Source: Phytophthora colocasiae
Taxonomy: Eukaryota; Oomycota; Peronosporomycetes; Peronosporales; Peronosporaceae
Assembly: GCA_018806915.1 (NCBI GenBank)
Contig: JAGKQI010000039.1
Span: forward strand, 1-64,000
Length of the DNA: 64,000 nt
Direction of reading: 5' to 3'
The notes under the pieces were generated by a model that saw only the letters and a list, made by a program, of their open reading frames with translations, was not told the origin of the DNA and ran no database searches. Positions 13,779-24,156 of the stretch are shown piece by piece. Each line of letters opens with the position of its first letter. Within the stretch, counting starts at the first letter, position 1. Made by a program: the position numbers and the translations under genes.

Positions 13779-15446
13779 TTAAGCATGTTCTACTGATTAG
13801 ATGACGGGCCTTTCTGGTCACGTCAAAGTGCGTAGTTCGGACGGTATCTCTACAGATATACGTAGCAGTTAGACACTTCAAAGTAAGAATTGGGTGTGAT
13901 ACAGAAGCGTTAATATGCACTTGAAATGTCACGTTACTCTGTTTTACCTTAGTTTTACCGCGAATGACATTATGTGCGCAAGGCATACAAACTACTACTA
14001 CAACTATTACTACTATATACCTTCTGGGTATTGCTGCTTTCTGCACGGTGGTGGTCGTCAGTACATGACGCGCTGTTATGATGTACTGCACACCGGCCTT
14101 CGGCGGCTGGGGGATTTCGAACAACAATAATATAAACATAAATATCGAACTCTCCGCAATAAATAAATACATAAATAAATAAATATATAATGTGCTCATA
14201 GAAACCAAAAAGTGTGTAATTTTAAGATCCCATAGTTTGCTATAGATTAACATCTATGACTTGGCATCATAACTGTATTTGCCGAATGACGGGCAAGGAA
14301 CGCCTACGATCTAAAAGACAAGTGCCCCAAGAAGAAATGCGGCGCATGCCCACCCCGACCGCCCAAAACGACAGCAACAACCCCGCTGCTAGTACCTCGA
14401 CTCGTTTGACGCCGTGCGAGCGCATGCGCAAGCTGCTATCAGTCCAGAATGCCGGTACGGTCCTATAGTACTGATGATTTATGATACGCACGGCTGCTGA
14501 AATTGTACATGTGTGCATTTTTTACATCGCCGAACCCAACTATATCACATTGACATATGTTTTCTAATCTATTTATCGCCAATCAGCATCGATAAGTTGC
14601 GTGTACCACAATACAAGCAATATCGGAATAGACAACATGTGCGCGACACATAGGCGACTACCTGGCGAATATTTATCCTACTTCACGGCACATTACGATT
14701 CTAACCAATCAACGTTTAGAAATGTTCTATCGTGAATACAAGCCATTACAACGGGAAACACGCGTAGTAGTAGGCGCACTACCTAACAATACAGGTACAC
14801 ACGCTTTCCCGCGATACACACCAGGTAGATGGTCGCGACATGGCCTGATTATGAGCACAAATACAGGTAACCAAATATATATGTATAGTCAGTGCGTGTG
14901 TAGAAGTCGCGAGACGTATCATTTGTGTCGTACACGTCACTCACCCGACCCATAAATATGCTGCCTCGTTATTTTTTAAACGGTGGGAACTGCATGATGT
15001 TCGTACCGTACAAACATCTCTATAGCAGAGAAAGCAGAAACGCAAAAATAGCAACAGACCAGGGTTTTGGCCTAGGGTTTTAGGTCCTCGTGGTCGTCTT
15101 TCACGTCCTTGTAGTCGTCGTTCAGGGCCTCGTAGCTGTCGTTTAGGGTCATGATAGCCGTCCTTCAGCACTTAGCAGTCCTCGTCCAGCTCCTCATGGT
15201 CGTCCGACTGGTACAGGGCTGCAGAGCCATCTTGTTTGGCAAGCGCCCATTGGTGGATACCCGAATTGTGCTTGTTTGGTACGCTTTCATTGGTAGATAG
15301 ATACTCGTCAGCGATCGGCGGATGACCGGCTATTCTCGATATGCTACAGCATTAAATTTCGAGGCCTCACCTCGAACGACTTGCTCTAAGTCGAGATTCG
15401 AGGTAAGGCCTCAAATTTAACACCTTCATCTGGTAGTCCTATATTG
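13779..15446 (+). repeat. Satellite unit U6
   Basis: 1,668 bp, the longest uninterrupted unit. A-type with private TTTCTGG near 13812. At about 14476-14482 the usual GACGGCGATACG is replaced by GATTTATGATACG, a clustered change not shared with any other unit. A C is inserted in the hairpin arm near 15360. Confidence 0.97.
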
Positions 15447-17105
15447 TTAAGCATGTTCTACTGATTAGATGACGGGCCTTCCGGTCACGTCAAAGTGCGT
15501 AGTTCGGACGGTATCTCTACAGATATACGTAGCAGTTAGACACTTCAAAGTAAGAATTGGGTGTGATACAGAAGCGTTAATATGCACTTGAAATGTCACG
15601 TTACTCTGTTTTACCTTAGTTTTACCGCGAATGACACATTATGTGCGCAAGGCATACAAACTACTACTACAACTATTACTACTATATACCTTCTGGTATT
15701 GCTGCTTTCTGCACGGTGGTGGTCGTCAGTACATGACGCGCTGTTATGATGTACTGCACACCGGCCTTCGGCGGCTGGGGGATTTCGAACAACAATAATA
15801 TAAACATAAATATCGAACTCTCCGCAATAAATAAATACATAAATAAATAAATATATAATGTGCTCATAGAAACCAAAAAGTGTGTAATTTTAAGATCCCA
15901 TAGTTTGCTATAGATTAACATCTATGACTTGGCATCATAACTGTATTTGCCGAATGACGGGCAAGGAACGCCTACGATCTAAAAGACAAAGTGCCCCAAG
16001 AAGAAATGCGGCGCATGCCCACCCCGACCGCCCAAAACGACAGCAACAACCCCGCTGCTAGTACCTCGACTCGTTTGACGCCGTGCGAGCGCATGCGCAA
16101 GCTGCTATCAGTCCAGAATGCCGGTACGGTCCTATAGTACTGATGACGGCGATACGCACGGCTGCTGAAATTGTACATGTGTGCATTTTTTTACATCGCC
16201 GAACCCAACTATATCACATTGACATATGTTTTCTAATCTATTTATCGCCAATCAGCATCGATAAGTTGCGTGTACCACAATACAAGCAATATCGGAATAG
16301 ACAACATGTGCGCGACACATAGGCGACTACCTGGCGAATATTTATCCTACTTCACGGCACATTACGATTCTAACCAATCAACGTTTAGAAATGTTCTATC
16401 GTGAATACAAGCCATTACAACGGGAAACACGCGTAGTAGTAGGCGCACTACCTAACAATACAGGTACACACGCTTTCCCGCGATACACACCAGGTAGATG
16501 GTCGCGACATGGCCTGATTATGAGCACAAATACAGGTAACCAACATATATGTATAGTCAGTGCGTGTGTAGAAGTCGCGAGACGTATCATTTGTGTCGAC
16601 ACGTCACCACCCGACCCATAAATATGCTGCCTCGTTATTTTTTAAACGGTGGGAACTGCATGATGTTCGTACCTCGTACAAACATCTCTATAGCAGAGAA
16701 ACAGAAACGCAAAATAGCAACAGACCAGGGTTTTGGCCTAGGGTTTTAGGTCCTCGTGGTCGTCTTTCACGTCCTTGTAGTCGTCGTTCAGGGCCTCGTA
16801 GCTGTCGTTTAGGTCATGATAGCCGTCCTTCAGCACTTAGCAGTCCTCGTCCAGCTCCTCATGGTCGTCCGACTGGTACAGGGCTGCAGAGCCATCTTGT
16901 TTGGCAAGCGCCCATTGGTGGATACCCGAATTGTGCTTGTTTGGTACGCTTTCATTGGTAGATACTCGTCAGCGATCGGCGGATGACCGGCTATTCTCGA
17001 CATGCTACAGCATTAATTTGAGGCCTCACCTCGAACGACTTGCTCTAAGTCGAGATTCGAGGTAAGGCCTCAAATTTAACACCTTCATCTGGTAGTCCTA
17101 TATTG
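15447..17105 (+). repeat. Satellite unit U7
   Basis: 1,659 bp, A-type. It shares the deletion TTCTGGTATTG (near 15692) and ACACACGC with U25, and AGACAAAGTG with U18. These shared private variants show exchange or segment duplication over tens of kilobases of the array. Confidence 0.97.
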
Positions 17106-18765
17106 TTAAGCATGTTCTACTGATTAGATGACGGGCCTTCCGGTCACGTCAAAGTGCGTAGTTCGGACGGTATCTCTACAGATATACGTAGCAGTTAGAC
17201 ACTTCAAAGTAAGAATTGGGTGTGATACAGAAGCGTTAATATGCACTTGAAATGTCACGTTACTCTGTTTTACCTTAGTTTTACCGCGAATGACATTATG
17301 TGCGCAAGGCATACAAACTACTACTACTACAACTACTACTACTATATACCTTCTGGGTATTGCTGCTTTCTGCACGGTGGTGGTCGCCAGTACATGACGC
17401 GCTGTTATGATGTACTGCACACCGGCCTTCGGCGGCTGGGGGATTTCGAACAACAATAATATAAACATAAATATCGAACTCTCCGCAATAAATAAATACA
17501 TAAATAAATAAATATATAATGTGCTCATAGAAACCAAAAAGTGTGTAATTTTAAGATCCCATAGTTTGCTATAGATTAACATCTATGACTTGGCATCATA
17601 ACTGTATTTGCCGAATGACGGGCAAGGAACGCCTACGATCTAAAAAGACAAGTGCCCCAAGAAGAAATGCGGCGCATGCCCACCCCGACCGCCCAAAACG
17701 ACAGCAACAACCCCGCTGCTAGTACCTCGACTCGTTTGACGCCGTGCGAGCGCATGCGCAAGCTGCTATCAGTCCAGAATGCCGGTACGGTCCTATAGTA
17801 CTGATGACGGCGATACGCACGGCTGCTGAAATTGTACATGTGTGCATTTTTTACATCGCCGAACCCAACTATATCACATTGACATATGTTTTCTAATCTA
17901 TTTATCGCCAATCAGCATCGATAAGTTGCGTGTACCACAATACAAGCAATATCGGAATAGACAACATGTGCGCGACACATAGGCGACTACCTGGCGAATA
18001 TTTATCCTACTTCACGGCACATTACGATTCTAACCAATCAACGTTTAGAAATGTTCTATCGTGAATACAAGCCATTACAACGGGAAACACGCGTAGTAGT
18101 AGGCGCACTACCTAACAATACAGGTACACACGCTTTCCCGCGATACACACCAGGTAGATGGTCGCGACATGGCCTGATTATGAGCACAAATACAGGTAAC
18201 CAACATATATGTATAGTCAGTGCGTGTGTAGAAGTCGCGAGACGTATCATTTGTGTCGACACGTCACTCACCCGACCCATAAATATGCTGCCTCGTTATT
18301 TTTTAAACGGTGGGAACTGCATGATGTTCGTACCGTACAAACATCTCTATAGCAGAGAAACAGAAACGCAAAATAGCAACAGACCAGGGTTTTGGCCTAG
18401 GGTTTTAGGTCCTCGTGGTCGTCTTTCACGTCCTTGTAGTCGTCGTTCAGGGCCTCGTAGCTGTCGTTTAGGTCATGATAGCCGTCCTTCAGCACTTAGC
18501 AGTCCTCGTCCAGCTCCTCATGGTCGTCCGACTGGTACAGGGCTGCAGAGCCATCTTGTTTGGCAAGCGCCCATTGGTGGATACCCGAATTGTGCTTGTT
18601 TGGTACGCTTTCATTGGTAGATACTCGTCAGCGATCGGCGGATGACCGGCTATTCTCGACATGCTACAGCATTAAATTTGAGGCCTCACCTCGAACGACT
18701 TGCTCTAAGTCGAGATTCGAGGTAAGGCTTCAAATTTAACACCTTCATCTGGTAGTCCTATATTG
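17106..18765 (+). repeat. Satellite unit U8
   Basis: 1,660 bp, A-type with one extra ACT in the trinucleotide tract near 17320, shared with U23. The spacing of indels leaves a 189-codon open frame at 18051-18620 on the plus strand. I do not read that as a gene: it runs antisense through the 21-bp minisatellite and is broken in most other units. Confidence 0.97.
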
Positions 18766-20066
18766 TTAAGCATGTTCTACTGATTAGATGACGGGCCTTT
18801 CGGTCACGTCAAAGTGCGTAGTTCGGACGGTATCTCTACAGATATACGTAGCAGTTAGACACTTCAAAGTAAGAATTGGGTGTGATACAGAAGCGTTAAT
18901 ATGCACTTGAAATGTCACGTTACTCTGTTTTACCTTAGTTTTACCGCGAATGACATTATGTGCGCAAGGCATACAAACTACTACTACAACTATTACTACT
19001 ATATACCTTCTGGGTATTGCTGCTTTCTGCACGGTGGTGGTCGTCAGTACATGACGCGCTGTTATGATGTACTGGTACACTGGCCTTCGGCGGCTGGGGA
19101 TTTCGAACAACAATAATATAAACATAAATATCGAACTCTCCGCAATAAATAAATACATAAATAAATAAATATATAATGTGCTCATAGAAACCAAAAGTGT
19201 GTAATTTTAAGATCCCATAGTTTGCTATAGATTAACATCTATGACTTGGCATCATAACTGTATTTGCCGAATGACGGGCAAGGAACGCCTACGATCTAAA
19301 GACAAGTGCCCCAAGAAGAAATGCGGCGCATGCCCACCCCGACCGCCCAAAACGACAGCAACAACCCCGCTGCTAGTACTCGACTCGTTTGACGCCGTGC
19401 GAGCGCATGCGCAAGCTGCTATCAGTCCAGAATGCCGGTACGGTCCTATAGTACTGATGACGGCGATACGCACGGCTGCTGAAATTGTACATGTGTGCAT
19501 TTTTTACATCGCCGAACCCAACTATATCACATTGACATATGTTTTCTAATCTATTTATCGCCAATCAGCATCGATAAGTTGCGTGTACCACAATACAAGC
19601 AATATCGGAATAGACAACATGTGCGCGACACATAGGCGACTACCTGGCGAATATTTATCCTACTTCACGGCACATTACGATTCTAACCAATCAACGTTTA
19701 GAAATGTTCTATCGTGAATACAAGCTTGTTTTTTTACAACGGGAAACACGCGTAGTAGTAGGCGCACTACCTAACAATACAGGTACACGCTTTCCCGCGA
19801 TACACACCAGGTAGATGGTCGCGACATGGCCTGATTATGAGCACAAATACAGGTAACCAACATATATGTATAGTCAGTGCGTGTGTAGAAGTCGCGAGAC
19901 GTATCATTTGTGTCGTACACGTCACTCACCCGACCCATAAATATGCTGCCTCGTTATTTTTTAAACGGTGGGAACTGCATGATGTTCGTACCGTACAAAC
20001 ATCTCTATAGCAGAGAAACAGAAACGCAAAATAGCAACAGACCAGGGTTTTGGCCTAGGGTTTTAG

Positions 20067-20192
20067 GTCCTCGTGGTCGTCTTTCACGTCCTTGTAGTCG
20101 TCGTTCAGGGCCTCGTAGCTGTCGTTTAGGTCATGATAGCCGTCCTTCAGCACTTAGCAGTCCTCGTCCAGCTCCTCATGGTCGTCCGACTG
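20067..20192 (-). repeat. 6 x 21-bp diverged minisatellite (heptad-like on minus strand), representative
   Basis: Six consecutive 21-bp repeats, each close to GTCCTCGTAGTCGTCGTTCAG. The same array occurs in every unit, about 357 to 232 bp before the next TTAA. Read on the minus strand in one frame, each repeat gives a heptad with a leading Leu or Val and acidic and aromatic residues (LKDGYHD, LNDSYEA, LNDDYKD, VKDDHED), as in a leucine-zipper coiled coil. A TAA stop interrupts the second heptad and, in most units, a TAG follows soon after the sixth. It looks like a relic of coding sequence rather than a working gene. Confidence 0.75.
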
Positions 20193-20329
20193 GTACAGGG
20201 CTGCAGAGCCATCTTGTTTGGCAAGCGCCCATTGGTGGATACCCGAATTGTGCTTGTTTGGTACGCTTTCATTGGTAGATACTCGTCAGCGATCGGCGGA
20301 TGACCGGCTATTCTCGACATGCTACAGCA

Positions 20330-20397
20330 TTAAATTTGAGGCCTCACCTCGAACGACTTGCTCTAAGTCGAGATTCGAGGTAAGGCCTCAAATTTAA
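20330..20397. repeat. 68-bp TTAA-bounded hairpin, representative
   Basis: Inverted repeat that begins TTAAATTTGAGGCCT and ends AGGCCTCAAATTTAA. By eye the stem is 15 + 8 + 6 base pairs, interrupted by one C/A mismatch and a 3-nt AGA bulge, with the 5-nt loop GCTCT. Every unit carries it just upstream of the piggyBac target TTAA. In about half the units the 3' arm reads AGGCTTC instead of AGGCCTC, which turns one pair into G-U in RNA and leaves the stem intact. The size is pre-miRNA-like, but nothing here shows transcription. Confidence 0.8.
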
Positions 20398-20442
20398 CAC
20401 CTTCATCTGGTAGTCCTATATTGTTAACCCTTATTCTCCCGT

Positions 20443-20461
20443 ATTCTGTATTCTACAGAAT
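20443..20461. repeat. Left subterminal palindrome, copy 2
   Basis: ATTCTGTATTCTACAGAAT: two inverted 8-bp half-sites separated by 3 bp, starting 15 bp inside the left end. Equivalent palindromes: copy 1 1649-1667, copy 3 29123-29141, copy 4 36176-36194 (copy 4 has one extra T just outside it). Inferred to be a transposase-binding site. Confidence 0.8.
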
Positions 20462-20600
20462 AGGAAATATGAGAGTGCATAGTATTCGACAAGCTTCCCA
20501 TCGGAGCCAACCCCCGCATCTAATCTTTTGTATTGTTTGGGGTTCGGGAAAATTCGCATAGAAAGACTGTGAGGGGAAGCTATGCACAGATAATTCCAAG

Positions 20601-20608
20601 TATAAAAG
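20601..20608 (+). promoter_or_regulatory. TATA box of transposase, copy 2
   Basis: TATAAAAG lies 62 bp upstream of the ATG at 20663, a plausible spacing for a start site near 20630. It is conserved in copy 1 (1812-1819), copy 3 (29281-29288) and copy 4 (36332-36339). Confidence 0.6.
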
Positions 20609-21046
20609 GAACGGTATAAATGAGTGGGAGGTAGTGTCCGTCGAGCACTCCCCCTCTTACAGATGAACGAGTTCGACGGCCCCACGAAGCGGTTCCGGAA
20701 GCTGTGGTCGAAGCTTACAGCAGCAGGATGGAAGGCGCGAAAACCTTCAGGTCTGAGTGACGACCACACATACCTCAGACCAGGAGTGTCAGGGCGGCTA
20801 ACAGCCCTGCTTAGAGGCACGGACTTCTTCGTTGGTGAGTACCATGCGTTGAAAATGAGTTTGCGACGTCTGATGAGTCGTTATGTGTGCCCAGGTACCG
20901 AGGAGCTTACTGAGTATGCCCGAAGAGCTGGAATAGTCGATGATGAGGGTCCAGTACTTATTGCAGCAAGTTCAAGTACACCAAGTTGTGTGCATGCCGT
21001 GACGGTGGCATCAGAACGGACCGCTACTCCAGCTGTTTCAGCGCAG

Positions 21047-21241
21047 CCAAGTCGTGCGTGTGCTGTTCCGGAGGATACAGAATTGCCAAGCCGTGTGCGA
21101 GCTGTTCCGGAGGATACAGAATTGCCAAGCCGTGTGCGAGCTGTTTCGGAGTCTACAGAATTGCCAAGCCGTGCGCGAGCTGTTCCGGAGGCTACAGAAT
21201 TGCCAAGCCGTGTGCGAGCTGTTCCGGAGGCTACAGAATTA
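21047..21241 (+). repeat. 39-bp coding minisatellite, copy 2
   Basis: Five tandem 39-bp repeats encoding 13-residue units such as PSRVRAVPEDTEL. Because 39 is divisible by 3, and by chance no stop occurs in any forward frame, all three frames stay open. Each repeat contains TACAGAAT, at 21076, 21115, 21154, 21193 and 21232. Confidence 0.93.
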
Positions 21242-21575
21242 ATGGACGTTGAAGCTGGAGATTACGATGCACTGGATGCTTTTGATGATGGCGCGTTCTT
21301 AGATGCTATGCGTCGAGAAGTTCTGTTTGGGAGCACCGCAGCTGACGACGTTAACTTGTGTCGACCTGGATCTGTTGCGGAACACCTATCCGAGGATGAG
21401 GATGGAGACGAGGATGGTGCGCTGAGGAGTGGTGGTGAAGATGAAGGCAGCGGCAACGACAGCAGTGACTTCAGTTCCGAGGAAGACGAACCTGAGCCTA
21501 CCTTCGAGACAACGGAGGAGGAGCTACGAGAGCTGACCAGCAGTGGGTGGACAGCCTATGACGCTGCTCATTGCG

Positions 21576-21646
21576 GTAAGTCTGTACGCTACAGAATACG
21601 GTGTTGCACGCTATACTAATTCTGTATTATGTATTTTACAATGCAG
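21576..21646 (+). other. Intron 1 of transposase, copy 2
   Basis: 71 bp, GTAAGT...GCAG. Removing it joins exon 1 codon base 1 (phase 1) to GT of exon 2 and continues directly into MLQMSAAGDYYDGPW. It contains TACAGAAT at 21590-21597 and ATTCTGTA at 21619-21626, in inverted orientation. It shares the 12-mer CTAATTCTGTAT with the right end of the element. Equivalents: copy 3 30253-30323, copy 4 37303-37373. Confidence 0.85.
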
Positions 21647-22352
21647 GTATGCTTCAGATGAGTGCAGCCGGAGATTACTATGACGGTCCTTGGGGTCCAA
21701 CACGTTCAGCACTCGCATTTGCTGACTCACCGCTAGGTCTTTTCTTCTACTTCCTGCCGAAAAAACTTTGGATCCGCATTGCCGAGGAATCCAATCTGTA
21801 TCGAACGCAGCTGATACCACAGCTAGCGCAACAGCGTCGCGAATCACTGCTCAAGCAGCAAGCCAAGGACCCAAGAAAGTCTGTGCCCCCATTATCAGAG
21901 TTGGAAGCAGAGTTTCGCCGCTTTCAACCTATCAAACCCCATGAAATCGTCCATGTTGTGGCCCTTCTAATGGCCCGAGCTATCGCTCCAGTTCGGGACG
22001 GTTTATCCAAGCACTGGTCAACTTCGGAAGATGGTGCAGTTCCACGGGGAACGTTCTCGCGGTACATGAAACGAGCTCGCTTCGAAGCCATCACTCGATT
22101 TCTTCACTTTAGCAACAACGAGGATGCTGACGCTGTCCACGACAAGGCGTGGAAGATTCGACCAGTGTTGCAAGCTGTGGAGAAAACCTTCCGCCGTGGC
22201 TACCGCCTCGGCCGCTGCATCTCTTTTGATGAAGGTATGGTGCCGAACCGGTCGCGGTTCAATCCGATCAAGGTGTATATGAAGGATAAACCTTCAAAGT
22301 GGGGTACCAAGTTCTATCTGACATGCTGTGCTGAAACTGCCTATTGCGCTCG

Positions 22353-22438
22353 GTAATGTGGTCTATTCTGTATTATCCGTAAGAGGAGACATGGTGTAAA
22401 CTAACAACCGTGTGTGTATTCTGGATTGTACTGAATAG
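22353..22438 (+). other. Intron 2 of transposase, copy 2
   Basis: 86 bp, GTAATG...ATAG, inferred because the conserved core runs from YCAR straight to IEVYCGKK when it is removed (phase 2). It contains ATTCTGTA at 22365-22372 and shares ATTCTGTATTAT with intron 1. Equivalents: copy 3 31030-31115, copy 4 38081-38166. Confidence 0.8.
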
Positions 22439-23765
22439 CATTGAGGTGTATTGCGGGAAGAAGAATAAAGGCAAGAAGGAACAAAATGTCGGCCCTAAAG
22501 CTGTTGTTCGCAACATTACGAGCACTACGTGGACAGCCATATAAGCGCCTGATCATCACCGACAACTACTACTCCTCCATTCAGTTGTCTATCAAATTAT
22601 ACAATATGGGGCTCTACCACGTGGGGACTGTCAGGAAGTCGCGTCTCGGCTGGTGCCCAGACATCGAGTACAGCCAAAACAAAAGACCAAAGACTATTCC
22701 AAGAGGTCAGTATCGCATTGCCCACTCCAGGCAGTACCCGTACCTGGTTGCGCTCGCGTGGATGGACTCCAAGCCGGTAAACATGATCGCCACGGGTGCA
22801 GCACACACCAGACCACCGTCAACCGGAGAGAAAAGGACGGCTCCGTCACAGTCACGCCGTGTCCGCAGCTGGTCGTGGATTACGCCGAAGGCATGGGAGG
22901 TGTCGACGTCCACGATCAGCTGCGCTTGCAGCGGTACTCACTGCAGAAGTGTGTGGCTTTCAAGAAATATTACAAGCAGCTATTCCTCGGGATTGTTGAC
23001 ATGGCCCTGGTGAACGGGTTTATCGTGCACAATATTGCCAAGAAGCGCGACGATGAGAAACCCACTCCACATGCCTGTTTCCTGCGGCGCTTACACAAAG
23101 ACTTGCTAGCATTGCGAGACGTGCATTTTGACACATACCCTGTCGCGGAGGACTTAGTGGCAGGACCAGTGGCCCGAGGCGACCACGCCTTGGTCAACAC
23201 TAACAACCGCTACAAAACTGAAACGCAGTCGAAACGTCGCCAACATCTTTGCAAGGTGTGCTCGGCTCACAAAAGTGGAAAATCGTTTGAAACAAGCTAT
23301 TTTTGCCCGACATGCAGCCATTACTTCGGCGGACGCGTTCCGCTATGCCCCAAGGTCCGTCGCCTAGCGGAAGGAAACACTCTCTCCTGTGCCCAGATAT
23401 GGCACGACGTATGGAATGATGGCCGCAACATCCCCGCACACCTCAACGAGATCCGCTTCAGGAAGGAGAAGCGCAAGCGATCAGAGACGAACGACGAGGA
23501 GAGTTAGGAGAACGAGGAGAGTAAAGAAAATGAAGAAATCTGAGAGAAAGAAGGGGGTGGGCAAAGAGAACTAAATGAATACACATTGATTGCATGTTGT
23601 GTTCGAATACTATTCCTACATTGGTTTTCATCGAAGCTTACACCTCGCGCCTTTAGTGTGCTTCTTACGGGTCACGCTCATGTTGTCGCGCCACGAATGT
23701 ACGTCTAGCGCGATCGAGCAACTACCAGCACATCCAAAGCGCTTTCTGCGCAGAAATGAACGCAA

Positions 23766-23838
23766 CGCAGAAGGAAGAATTGCCCAGTTCCTTCCGCTAT
23801 CCCTCCAAGTTAGGAACTGGGCAAATTTTTCCTCTGCG
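23766..23838. repeat. 27-bp inverted repeat in 3' region, copy 2
   Basis: Arms 23766-23792 and 23812-23838, with perfect pairing of the inner 11 bp (GCCCAGTTCCT / AGGAACTGGGC) and of the outer CGCAGA/TCTGCG, and mismatches between. It lies 260-330 bp after the stop codon. Equivalent positions: copy 3 32449-32521, copy 4 39497-39569. It could act in 3'-end formation or as a subterminal transposition site; unknown. Confidence 0.7.
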
Positions 23839-23889
23839 TCCTACGAGCTGAACGTACAACCACTCATCTCGACACAGCAATGCTAACAA

Positions 23890-23910
23890 CTTCGACAGGA
23901 GTTGTCGAAG
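23890..23910. repeat. Small hairpin in 3' region, copy 2
   Basis: CTTCGACA, loop GGAGT, TGTCGAAG: a perfect 8-bp stem about 245 bp inside the right end, conserved in all copies. Confidence 0.6.
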
Positions 23911-24117
23911 CACAGGTTTTCATCATCGTTGAAGATCACCGAGAACCAATGGGGTCGGTGTACTTCAGCGAATGTTTTTCATAGAGGTGGCTGGATTGCA
24001 TGTTTTCTGCTTCAAAATTGCGTGGAGAGGACAAATGCCTGCCCTATTGCCGAAGAGGGCTTGAACCCCACTATTTTGTTGGGTTGACTGCGCATACTTT
24101 AACGAAATGAAATTCTA

Positions 24118-24136
24118 ATTCTGCATGATACAGAAT
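24118..24136. repeat. Right subterminal palindrome, copy 2
   Basis: ATTCTGCATGATACAGAAT. In copies 1, 3 and 4 (5444-5462, 32801-32819, 39849-39867) the left half-site is intact (ATTCTGTA). Copy 2 has a T-to-C change in it. Confidence 0.8.
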
Positions 24137-24156
24137 ATGGGGCGGGACGCAAGGGG

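Larger units (their letters stand above)
18766..20423 (+). repeat. Satellite unit U9, upstream flank of piggyBac copy 2
   Basis: 1,658 bp, A-type with TTTCGG. At about 19725-19735 the usual AAGCCATTACAACG becomes AAGCTTGTTTTTTTACAACG, a private replacement. The next TTAA (20424-20427) is the occupied target site. Confidence 0.97.
20663..23507 (+). pseudogene. piggyBac transposase, copy 2 (exons 1-2 intact, exon 3 frameshifted)
   Basis: DDE/D transposase of the piggyBac family (DDE_Tnp_1_7-type), which cuts and pastes the element at TTAA. Exons: 20663-21575, 21647-22352, 22439-23507; both introns are GT-AG. The ATG at 20663 is the first in frame. Exons 1-2 encode an N-terminal module (about residues 1-80, with FRKLWSKLTAAGWKARKP), five 13-residue repeats (129-193), an acidic stretch (about 242-288) and the start of the core with the first catalytic Asp (SFDEG, D499). 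Exon 3 lacks 2 bp near 22521, which leads to a stop within nine codons, and 1 bp near 22794. Together these restore frame only for the C-terminal part. Copy 3 is intact over this exon, so copy 2 is either a recent casualty or mis-sequenced at homopolymers. Confidence 0.9.
20428..24156 (+). mobile_element. piggyBac-family DNA transposon, copy 2
   Basis: 3,729 bp between TTAA at 20424-20427 and TTAA at 24157-24160. The short inverted ends (CCCTTATTCTCCCG left; CCCCTTGCGTCCCG right, read inward) share 9 of 14 positions. Inside each end lies a palindrome made of ATTCTGTA and TACAGAAT. Contents in order: left palindrome, TATA box, three-exon transposase, 3' region with two inverted repeats, right palindrome. 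The outside flanks are the two halves of one satellite unit boundary, so the empty site is visible in every other unit. Confidence 0.97.

Noticed and set aside
18051..18620. 189-codon plus-strand frame in unit U8
   Set aside because: Runs antisense through the 21-bp minisatellite, depends on unit-specific indels, and has no recognisable domain.
20041..20070. Telomere-like TAGGGTTTTAGG in each unit
   Set aside because: Only one imperfect pair of repeats; not an interstitial telomere array.
5483..20423. Ribosomal DNA or histone-type gene tandem array
   Set aside because: No rRNA-like, 5S-like or histone coding sequence is present in the 1.66-kb unit on either strand.
20624..20662. Upstream extension of transposase exon 1 from a GTG
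   Set aside because: GTG is not a normal eukaryotic start; the ATG at 20663 is the first in frame and follows the TATA box at a suitable distance.
21047..21241. CRISPR-like array of 39-bp repeats
   Set aside because: The repeats are directly adjacent with no spacers and lie inside a transposase exon in a eukaryotic element.
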